The position numbers and the translations under genes were made by a program. Positions 1 to 5,017 of a stretch of 5,677 bases of DNA are shown piece after piece. Within the stretch, counting starts at the first letter, position 1. Every line of letters begins with the position of its first letter. Where the stretch lies: positions 1 through 5,677 of the forward strand of contig JAGFXN010000116.1 in assembly GCA_017861215.1 (NCBI GenBank), read 5' to 3'. The stretch comes from Deltaproteobacteria bacterium. GTDB taxonomy: Bacteria; Desulfobacterota; Desulfuromonadia; Geobacterales; DSM-12255. The notes beneath the pieces are model-generated. The model saw only the letters and a list, made by a program, of their open reading frames with translations, did not search any database and had not been told where the DNA came from.

Positions 1-479
1 TGCAGCGGCTCCATTTCATCGACATCCTGTCTCTCTCGCCGCGCAATCTTTTTTTCGAACCGTTGTCATGGAAGGTAAACGCCGGTTTTGACCAGGAAGT
101 TCTGGCTGACGGCAACGAACACCTGGTGCTCAGGCTCAACACCGGCGGCGGGTTTGTTGCTGCGCCGTCATGGCCGGGTCTCGTATTCGCCATGGCGGAA
201 ACTGATCTGCAACTCGCGGAGAGGCTCCAGGACAAGTTTGCCATCGGCTTCGGCGGCTCTGCCGGCCTGTTCGGGAATATTAGCGACGGCTGGAAAGCCG
301 GACTGACCCTTTCCGGCTTCTATTATCCGCTCCTTGAGTCACACTCACGGCTGCAGGCAACTCTTGCCCAGAATTTCCGCATCAACCGGAATAACAGCAT
401 CGCGCTGACTCTGAAAGGGGAGCATACCTTCGGCTATGATCGCTATGAACTGAAGGCCGGCTGGAATATATATTTCTGA
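1..479 (+). CDS. C-terminal fragment of a probable DUF4105-family envelope protein (5' end outside the window)
   Basis: The frame beginning at base 3 is open from the window edge to TGA 477-479 and gives 158 residues, so this is the 3' end of a longer gene; the internal TTG at 63 is not a credible start. The fragment begins with a segment like FIDILSLSPRN followed by FFEPLSWKVNAGF. I recall this wording from the C-terminal part of DUF4105 (Lnb N-terminal periplasmic domain) proteins. The rest alternates short polar and aromatic strands with glycine-rich turns and ends in WNIYF, an aromatic C-terminal residue typical of outer-membrane beta-barrel strands. A location in the outer membrane or periplasm is inferred. 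No catalytic residues lie in this part and no function can be assigned. It is on the same strand as the downstream genes, but the promoter at 535-563 separates it from them. The coding call is firm; the family call is moderate. Confidence 0.72.
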   Translation, partial: QRLHFIDILSLSPRNLFFEPLSWKVNAGFDQEVLADGNEHLVLRLNTGGGFVAAPSWPGLVFAMAETDLQLAERLQDKFAIGFGGSAGLFGNISDGWKAGLTLSGFYYPLLESHSRLQATLAQNFRINRNNSIALTLKGEHTFGYDRYELKAGWNIYF

Positions 480-534
480 GCGGTGAGATACGCCTGAGAA
501 AGGAGATGGGCCGCCAGGGAGCAATAAAAAAACC

Positions 535-563
535 TTGACATTACAGTAGTCAATTGCTAGAAA
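535..563 (+). promoter_or_regulatory. Sigma70-type promoter for tRNA-Val and probably the thrS operon
   Basis: A perfect -35 box TTGACA (535-540) is followed by a 17-nt spacer and a -10 box TAGAAA (558-563). The -10 box matches the TATAAT consensus at four of six positions and is preceded by an extended -10 TGC (555-557). The expected start of transcription is near 570, about 13 nt before the mature tRNA 5' end. The spacer 480-534 between the upstream stop codon and this promoter holds no gene; it is A-rich just before the -35 box (run of A at 526-532), which may act as an UP-like element. This is the only strong promoter I can see in the window. Confidence 0.75.
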
Positions 564-582
564 TAGCGTTCGTTTATGTTGC

Positions 583-657
583 AGGCGCGTAGCTCAGGGG
601 TAGAGCACTAGCTCGACACGCTAGGGGTCGGCGGTTCGAAACCGCCCGCGCCTACCA
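583..657 (+). tRNA. tRNA-Val (anticodon GAC)
   Basis: A complete cloverleaf can be drawn. The 7-bp acceptor stem pairs 583-589 with 647-653. T590 and A591 fill positions 8 and 9. The D stem pairs 592-595 with 603-606 around a 7-nt loop containing GG. The 5-bp anticodon stem pairs 608-612 with 620-624. The variable loop is GGGTC (625-629). The T stem pairs 630-634 with 642-646 around TTCGAAA. The discriminator is A654 and the CCA end (655-657) is encoded. The loop at 613-619 is TCGACAC, which places GAC at 34-36 and so reads GUC and GUU valine codons. Position 33 is C614 instead of the near-universal U, which is unusual. The gene lies between a strong promoter and an intrinsic terminator, and thrS starts 66 nt after its 3' end. 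Confidence 0.95.
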
Positions 658-682
658 TTGCTTTCCAGCAGCGGTATTTGTG

Positions 683-711
683 AGGCATCGGGTATCGATG
701 CCTTTTCTTTT
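683..711 (+). terminator. Intrinsic terminator or attenuator between tRNA-Val and thrS
   Basis: An 8-bp perfect stem pairs AGGCATCG (683-690) with CGATGCCT (696-703). The loop is GGTAT, and the T-rich tract TTTTCTTTT spans 703-711. The hairpin ends exactly where the thrS Shine-Dalgarno (AAGGGG, 712-717) begins. It would end the tRNA transcript while letting a fraction continue into thrS. No second promoter is visible between tRNA and thrS, so it probably acts as a constitutive or regulated attenuator. Whether it responds to threonine, ThrRS or nothing cannot be told from sequence. Confidence 0.75.
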
Positions 712-723
712 AAGGGGCAGGAT

Positions 724-2634
724 ATGGCTGACATAACTGTAGTGCTGCCGGACGGCTCAAGCAGGGTTCTGCCGTCAGGGGCAACCGTTTTCGACCTTGC
801 CGCCTCCATCGGCGCCGGTCTGGCGAAAGCCGCCATTGCCGGCAGGGTGGATGACAACCTGGTGGACCTGGCCGCACCCCTGACCGACGGTGCCAGGGTG
901 GCGATAATCACCGAGAAGAGCCCGGAAGCTCTGGAAATTATCAGGCACTCCACCTCGCACCTGATGGCACAGGCGGTAAAATCGCTCTTTCCCCAGGCAA
1001 AGGTGACTATCGGCCCGGCGATTGAAAGCGGCTTTTATTATGATTTTGATGTAGATCATCCGTTTACTCCCGAAGATCTCGAAAAGATTGAAAAGAAGAT
1101 GCAGGAACTGGCCAAGGCTGCCCAGCCGCTGGTACGCCGCGAGCTTTCGAGCGCCGCCGCCGTCGCCATGTTCCGGGAGATGGGCGAGGATTACAAGGTT
1201 GAACTGATTGAAGACCTCGGCGTCGACACCGTTTCCGTTTACAGCCAGGGTGATTTCGCCGATCTCTGCCGGGGCCCGCATCTCCCGACAACGGCCTGGT
1301 GCAAGGCTTTCAAGCTGACGTCGATTGCCGGCGCCTACTGGCGTGGTGACGAGAAGCGCAAGATGCTGCAGCGCGTCTACGGTACCGCCTTTGCCGACAA
1401 GAAAGAGCTGGACGCCTACCTGGAGCGGATTGAAGAGGCAAAGCGGCGTGACCACCGGAAAATCGGCAGAGAGCTGGATCTGTTCTCCTTCAACGATGAA
1501 GTCGGCGCCGGCTTTGCCATCTGGCATCCCAAGGGAGCGATGCTGCGCACCATTCTTGAAGATTTCGAGCGCAAAGAGCATCTGAAGCGCGGTTATGATA
1601 TCGTGGTCGGTCCGCAGATCCTGAAGACCGAACTCTGGCAGCGCTCGGGACATTACGAGAATTATCGCGAGAACATGTATTTTACCGAGGTGGATGAGCA
1701 GGGGTTCGGCATCAAGCCGATGAACTGCCTCGCCCACATGATGATCTATAAGTCCCATCTGCGCAGCTACCGTGACCTGCCGCTCCGTTTTTTCGAGCTC
1801 GGTACGGTGCACCGCCACGAAAGGGCCGGGGTGCTGCACGGCCTGCTGCGGGTCCGCTGCTTTACCCAGGACGACGCCCATATCCTCTGCACTCCGGAGC
1901 AGCTTGACGGCGAGATCAAGGGCGTCATAGCATTTGTCAGCGAAGTCATGGCGAAATTCGGTTTTGAGTTTGACATGGAACTCTCGACCCGCCCGGACAA
2001 GTCGATAGGATCGGATGAAGACTGGGCACGGGCGACCAATGCCCTGCACGAGGCGCTCAAGGACTCGGGACGTCCTTTTGAGATCAACGAGGGCGACGGC
2101 GCCTTTTACGGCCCGAAAATTGATATCAAGCTGCGAGACTGCCTTGACAGGAAGTGGCAGTGTGCTACAATCCAGTGCGATTTTACCCTGCCGGAGCGCT
2201 TTGACCTTACCTATATCGACAGTGACGGTGAGCGCAAGCGTCCGGTAATGGTGCACCGGGTAATTCTCGGCTCAATCGAAAGATTCATCGGTGTCCTGAT
2301 CGAGCACTTTGCCGGCAGTTTCCCTGTCTGGCTGTCGCCCGTTCAGGCTGTTTTGCTGACAGTTACCGACGCGCAGATTCCGTATGCGGAAAAGGTTTTC
2401 AACGAACTGCGCGCTGTCGGCGTGCGGGTCCAGAAAGATTTCCGCAACGAAAAGCTCGGTTTCAAGATCCGCGAGGCACAGCTGCAGAAGATTCCGTACA
2501 TGCTGATAGTCGGCGACAAGGAAATGGAAAGCGGCACGATTACGCCGCGTTTCCGGGACGGCAAGAATCTTGACCCGGTAACCCCGGATGCTTTCCATAC
2601 GTTCATTCAGAAAGAAACAGCAGATTTCCACTAG
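724..2634 (+). CDS. thrS: Threonine–tRNA ligase (ThrRS)
   Basis: This cytoplasmic class IIa aminoacyl-tRNA synthetase charges tRNA-Thr using threonine and ATP. The product is 636 residues, close to the usual ThrRS length. Domains in order are TGS (about 1-62), the editing domain (about 63-225), the class II catalytic core (about 245-535) and the C-terminal anticodon-binding domain (about 540-636). The editing site is intact: H75 and H79 in HSTSH, and C182 and H186 in CRGPH. The threonine-sensing zinc ligands are present as C335 (MNCLAH), H386 (DDAHI) and H511 (VHRVILGS). Motif 2 is visible in FFELGTVHRHE and motif 3 in GSIERFIG. I chose ATG 724 because AAGGGG lies 6 nt upstream and the protein then begins with the TGS domain; a TTG at 658 in the same frame would overlap the leader hairpin and add 22 unrelated residues. 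The gene ends inside the infC Shine-Dalgarno, which suggests translational coupling. Its promoter is probably the one ahead of tRNA-Val. Confidence 0.98.
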   Translation: MADITVVLPDGSSRVLPSGATVFDLAASIGAGLAKAAIAGRVDDNLVDLAAPLTDGARVAIITEKSPEALEIIRHSTSHLMAQAVKSLFPQAKVTIGPAIESGFYYDFDVDHPFTPEDLEKIEKKMQELAKAAQPLVRRELSSAAAVAMFREMGEDYKVELIEDLGVDTVSVYSQGDFADLCRGPHLPTTAWCKAFKLTSIAGAYWRGDEKRKMLQRVYGTAFADKKELDAYLERIEEAKRRDHRKIGRELDLFSFNDEVGAGFAIWHPKGAMLRTILEDFERKEHLKRGYDIVVGPQILKTELWQRSGHYENYRENMYFTEVDEQGFGIKPMNCLAHMMIYKSHLRSYRDLPLRFFELGTVHRHERAGVLHGLLRVRCFTQDDAHILCTPEQLDGEIKGVIAFVSEVMAKFGFEFDMELSTRPDKSIGSDEDWARATNALHEALKDSGRPFEINEGDGAFYGPKIDIKLRDCLDRKWQCATIQCDFTLPERFDLTYIDSDGERKRPVMVHRVILGSIERFIGVLIEHFAGSFPVWLSPVQAVLLTVTDAQIPYAEKVFNELRAVGVRVQKDFRNEKLGFKIREAQLQKIPYMLIVGDKEMESGTITPRFRDGKNLDPVTPDAFHTFIQKETADFH

Positions 2635-2648
2635 GAGGTGGCGTCATA
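2633..2648 (+). promoter_or_regulatory. infC ribosome-binding site with AUA start codon
   Basis: AGGAGGTG (2633-2640) is a full-strength Shine-Dalgarno that shares its first two bases with the thrS stop codon TAG (2632-2634). ATA at 2646-2648 lies 7 nt after the GGAGG core, an ideal distance. No ATG, GTG or TTG in the infC frame lies at a suitable distance. AUA belongs to the start codons that IF-3 itself selects against, so this site is the likely point of autogenous translational control, as known for the AUU start of E. coli infC. Confidence 0.85.
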
Positions 2649-3158
2649 GCAAAGGCAACGGTTAACATCAATCAGGCGATCAGATCAAGAGAGGTTCGGT
2701 TAATCGGACCGGGAGGCGAACCGCTGGGGATCATTGCCACACAGGAAGCCATGGCGATGGCCGAGAGCCAGCAGCTTGACCTGGTTGAGGTTTCACCGAC
2801 TGCTGTACCACCTGTCTGCCGCATCATGGATTACGGCAAGTTCAAGTACCAGCAGAGCAAGAAGATGCAGGAGGCAAAAAAGAAGCAGGTCCAGGTGCAG
2901 CTCAAGGAGATCAAGCTTCGTCCGAAGACTGACGAACACGATCTGCTCTTCAAGATAAACCATGTCCGCCGCTTCCTGGAAGAGGGCAACAAGGCAAAAA
3001 TTACCCTGGTCTTCAGGGGGCGGGAAATAACCCATATGGAGTACGGCCAGAAGGCGCTTGACCGCGTTGCCGCTGCCCTGGAAGACATTGCGGTTATTGA
3101 AGTCAGACAGAAAATGGAAGGGCGGAGCATGTACATGATCGTCGCCCCCAAAAAATAG
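2646..3158 (+). CDS. infC: Translation initiation factor IF-3, AUA start
   Basis: IF-3 binds the 30S subunit, prevents premature 50S joining and checks start codon and initiator tRNA. From ATA 2646 the product is 170 residues, the normal bacterial size. The N-terminal domain (about 1-75) begins AKATVNINQAIRSREVRLIG and contains GEPLGI and DLVEVSPTAVPPVCRIMDYG. The IF-3 signature RIMDYGKFKYQQSKK leads into a lysine-rich helical linker (about 75-90). The C-terminal domain (about 90-170) carries KLRPKTDEHD and FRGREITHMEYG and ends in APKK. The first in-frame ATG is at 2751; starting there would delete 35 residues that include most of the N-terminal domain, so it is rejected. The gap to thrS is 11 nt, and rpmI follows 25 nt after the stop codon. 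Autoregulation through the AUA codon is inferred from the E. coli precedent. Confidence 0.95.
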   Translation: MAKATVNINQAIRSREVRLIGPGGEPLGIIATQEAMAMAESQQLDLVEVSPTAVPPVCRIMDYGKFKYQQSKKMQEAKKKQVQVQLKEIKLRPKTDEHDLLFKINHVRRFLEEGNKAKITLVFRGREITHMEYGQKALDRVAAALEDIAVIEVRQKMEGRSMYMIVAPKK

Positions 3159-3183
3159 CATTATACCAACAGGAGAATGAAAA

Positions 3184-3381
3184 ATGCCTAAAGTCAAGAC
3201 AAACAGCGGTGCTGCCAAGCGCTTCAAAAAGACCGCTTCCGGCAAGATCAAGCGTGGCTGCGCATTCACCAGCCACATCCTCACCACCAAGAGCCGCAAG
3301 TGCAAGCGCAATCTTCGCGCCGGCGGACTCGTATCCGCCGCCGACCAGAAGAACATCGCCAAGCTTATTCCGTATATGTAA
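3184..3381 (+). CDS. rpmI: Large ribosomal subunit protein bL35
   Basis: bL35 is a small basic protein that binds 23S rRNA in the 50S subunit. The 65-residue product has the family's usual length and starts MPKVKTNSGAAKRFKKT, followed by a lysine/arginine-rich centre with SHIL and KSRKCKR segments and an end in IAKLIPYM. The Shine-Dalgarno AGGAGA (3171-3176) is 7 nt from ATG 3184. The stop is a tandem TAATAA (3379-3384). It is the third gene of the block, 25 nt after infC. In E. coli this cistron is translationally coupled to rplT and repressed by bL20; here the spacer to rplT is long and contains a repeat hairpin, so coupling by a terminating ribosome is unlikely. Confidence 0.97.
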   Translation: MPKVKTNSGAAKRFKKTASGKIKRGCAFTSHILTTKSRKCKRNLRAGGLVSAADQKNIAKLIPYM

Positions 3382-3385
3382 TAAC

Positions 3386-3461
3386 TGCAGGCACTGGGCG
3401 TTAGGCGTCAGGCAAAAGGTTTTTTCCTAGAGCCCAGAGCCTAATGCCCAGAGCCTGTTTT
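3386..3461 (+). repeat. Heptanucleotide-repeat inverted element forming a long hairpin between rpmI and rplT
   Basis: Two arms made of 7-nt units face each other around AAAAGGTTTTT (3414-3424). The left arm (3386-3413), read on the minus strand, is four units fitting GCCYRNN, for example GCCTAAC and GCCCAGT. The right arm, read on the plus strand, is five units (3425-3459): TCCTAGA first, then four fitting GCCYRNN, among them GCCTAAT and two exact copies of GCCCAGA (3432-3438 and 3446-3452). Bases 3388-3406 pair with 3439-3457 over 19 positions with one A·A mismatch and one G·U pair. TTTTA (3458-3462) follows the stem, so it may act as a weak terminator or attenuator. Such phased heptads are not expected of a simple terminator and look like a dispersed repeat family. 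No target duplication is obvious. Confidence 0.8.
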
Positions 3462-3534
3462 ATCCCAAGTCCGTGAACCGTGAGGAAACGTCTCCCCTTG
3501 CGGATCCGGCAAAATACACACAAAGGAGTAGTCC

Positions 3535-3888
3535 ATGCCACGCGTAAAAAGAGGATTTAAAGCGAGACAGCGAAGAAACAAGGTACTGAAGCTTGCCAAG
3601 GGGTACAGAGGTGCCCGCAGTAAACTCTTCAGGAGCGCCACCGAGGCGGTTGACAGGGCGCTTAATTATGCATTCCGCGACCGTCGGGTGAAGAAGCGTG
3701 ATTTCCGTGCTCTCTGGATCATCCGCATTAATGCTGCCGCCCGTATCAACGGCATCACCTACAGCAGGCTGATTCACGGCCTGAAGCAGGCAAAAGTTGA
3801 GATTGACCGGAAAGTGCTGGCTGATCTTGCCGTTTCGGATCCGGCAGGCTTTGCCAAGGTTGCCGGTCTGGCTGCAGCAGGCGCCTAG
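3535..3888 (+). CDS. rplT: Large ribosomal subunit protein bL20
   Basis: bL20 is an early 50S assembly protein that binds 23S rRNA and, in several bacteria, represses its own operon. The 117-residue product has the standard length. Its basic N-terminal extension (1-58) starts MPRVKRGFKARQRRNKVLKLAKGYRG without an internal break, and the globular domain carries the signature KKRDFRALWIIRINAAAR. Shine-Dalgarno AAAGGAG (3522-3528) is 6 nt from ATG 3535. The 153-nt spacer from rpmI is long for this gene pair. Its first half is the heptad hairpin; its second half (3462-3521) shows only a short direct repeat CCGTGA (3471-3476 and 3478-3483) and a possible TCCG/CGGA pairing (3470-3473 with 3501-3504). 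A bL20-binding leader there is possible but not shown. Confidence 0.97.
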   Translation: MPRVKRGFKARQRRNKVLKLAKGYRGARSKLFRSATEAVDRALNYAFRDRRVKKRDFRALWIIRINAAARINGITYSRLIHGLKQAKVEIDRKVLADLAVSDPAGFAKVAGLAAAGA

Positions 3889-3907
3889 ATTTAGATCATG
3901 ACAGATT

Positions 3908-3946
3908 AAAGAAATGGGGTGCGGCGCATTCCATTTCTTTTTTTTT
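3908..3946 (+). terminator. Intrinsic terminator or attenuator between rplT and pheS
   Basis: A continuous 15-bp stem pairs 3908-3922 with 3926-3940 around the triloop GGC. The outer ten pairs are Watson-Crick, followed by two G·U pairs and three further Watson-Crick pairs. Nine consecutive T residues (3938-3946) overlap the stem end and continue beyond it. This is the strongest terminator-like signal in the window. It begins 20 nt after the rplT stop and ends just before the pheS Shine-Dalgarno. With no promoter visible between it and pheS, partial readthrough is the likely way pheST is expressed, and the hairpin would lower pheST relative to the ribosomal protein genes. Confidence 0.85.
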
Positions 3947-3959
3947 AAGGAAAACACGT

Positions 3960-4976
3960 ATGAAAGATCAGTTGGAGCAGCTGCAGAAGCAGGCTCTTGC
4001 AGAGCTTGGCGGCGTCAACAGCGAAGATGAGCTGCAATCCCTTAAAGTACGGTTCCTTGGCAAGAAGGGGGAGCTGACCGCGATCATGAAGGGAATCGGT
4101 GCGCTTTCTCCGGAAGAGAGGCCGCTGATCGGTCAGGTCGTCAATGCCGTGCGTGACCGTCTGGAAGAAGGTTTTGAAAGCACCTCCCTCTCCCTGAAAG
4201 AGCGGCTGAAAAATGAAAAACTCAGCAGCGAACTGCTCGATGTGACTCTTCCCGGCAGACGGACGCCGGCAGGGACAAAGCATCCGGTTACCCTGGTCAT
4301 CGAGGAGATTTGCGATATCTTTGCCGGGCTCGGCTTTCTGGTTGCGGAAGGGCCGGAAATCGAGCTCGACTACTATAATTTCGAAGCGCTCAACTTCCCC
4401 AAGGATCACCCTGCCCGGGACATGCAGGACACCTTCTTTGTGCAGGATAACCTGCTCCTGCGCACCCATACCTCGCCGGTGCAGATCCGGACGATGATCA
4501 AGCAGCAGCCGCCGCTGCGGATCATTGCTCCCGGTACCGTCTATCGCTGCGATTATGACGCCACGCACTCGCCGATGTTTCACCAGATTGAAGGCTTGAT
4601 GGTGGACAAGGGGATTACCTTCGGCGATCTGAAGGGGATACTCACCGTCTTTACCAGCCAGATGTTCGGCAGCGATATCGGCGTCCGGCTTCGTCCGAGC
4701 TTCTTCCCCTTTACCGAACCGAGTGCCGAGGTTGACATCGCCTGTGTCATCTGCCGGGGGGAGGGGTGCCGGGTCTGCAAGAATTCCGGCTGGCTGGAAA
4801 TACTTGGCGCCGGCATGGTGGATCCGGAAGTGTTCCGTCATGTTGATTACGATTCCGAAAAAGTCAGCGGTTTTGCCTTCGGCATGGGTATCGAGCGGGT
4901 GGCAATGCTTAAATACGGCATTAACGACATGCGCCTGCTCTTTGAAAATGACGTACGCTTCCTGTCGCAATTTTAA
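3960..4976 (+). CDS. pheS: Phenylalanine–tRNA ligase alpha subunit
   Basis: PheS is the catalytic subunit of the cytoplasmic alpha2-beta2 PheRS, which charges tRNA-Phe with phenylalanine. The 338-residue product has the normal length. Residues 1-90 form the helical, coiled-coil-like tRNA-binding arm. The class II core follows, with the motif 1 region around HPVTLVIEEI and GPEIELDYYNFEALN, then THTSPVQIR. Motif 2 (187-212) includes APGTVYRCD and HSPMFHQIEG, and motif 3 (304-316) is GFAFGMGIERVAM. A Cys cluster C262-x2-C265-x4-C270-x2-C273 is a probable zinc knuckle; such a cluster is known in some bacterial PheS and missing in E. coli. ATG 3960 has AAGG (3947-3950) 9 nt upstream. The gene follows a strong terminator-like hairpin and precedes its partner pheT by 41 nt. 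Confidence 0.97.
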   Translation: MKDQLEQLQKQALAELGGVNSEDELQSLKVRFLGKKGELTAIMKGIGALSPEERPLIGQVVNAVRDRLEEGFESTSLSLKERLKNEKLSSELLDVTLPGRRTPAGTKHPVTLVIEEICDIFAGLGFLVAEGPEIELDYYNFEALNFPKDHPARDMQDTFFVQDNLLLRTHTSPVQIRTMIKQQPPLRIIAPGTVYRCDYDATHSPMFHQIEGLMVDKGITFGDLKGILTVFTSQMFGSDIGVRLRPSFFPFTEPSAEVDIACVICRGEGCRVCKNSGWLEILGAGMVDPEVFRHVDYDSEKVSGFAFGMGIERVAMLKYGINDMRLLFENDVRFLSQF

Positions 4977-4992
4977 AGTTAAAGTTTAAGTT
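4975..4992 (+). repeat. Short hexamer tandem repeat at the pheS stop codon
   Basis: AAAGTT (4975-4980) and AAAGTT (4981-4986) are followed by the variant TAAGTT (4987-4992). The repeat overlaps the last two bases of the pheS stop codon TAA and fills the AT-rich first half of the pheS–pheT spacer. It keeps the pheT ribosome-binding site in an unstructured context. It could be simple slippage; a function is not implied. Confidence 0.6.
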
Positions 4993-5017
4993 ATAGAGAC
5001 AACTATCAGGGAAACAT

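Noticed and set aside
506..538. Ten-codon ORF after AAAGGAG in the spacer before the tRNA promoter
   Set aside because: The Shine-Dalgarno-like sequence directly abuts the ATG, leaving no spacing, and the ORF runs into the -35 box; most likely chance.
658..723. thrS starting at TTG 658
   Set aside because: The start abuts the tRNA 3' end, has no ribosome-binding site, translates the terminator hairpin and adds residues not expected before the TGS domain.
775..2256. Open minus-strand frame of 493 codons opposite thrS
   Set aside because: It lies wholly inside a fully conserved ThrRS gene, has no visible ribosome-binding site or recognisable domain, and is explained by the third-position bias of the sense gene.
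2751..3158. infC starting at ATG 2751
   Set aside because: This would remove 35 residues of the IF-3 N-terminal domain, and no Shine-Dalgarno precedes it, while AGGAGGTG and ATA 2646 give the full-length protein.
3499..3516. TTGC/GCAA hairpin around GGATCCG upstream of rplT
   Set aside because: Only four base pairs with a 7-nt loop; too weak to call a regulatory structure.
3898..3909. Three-codon ORF (ATG ACA GAT TAA) before the pheS hairpin as a leader peptide
   Set aside because: It has no ribosome-binding site and no phenylalanine codons, so it cannot serve as a pheM-like sensor.
3945..4970. Open minus-strand frame of 341 codons opposite pheS
   Set aside because: It mirrors pheS almost exactly and its translation shows no family features; it is a codon-bias shadow.
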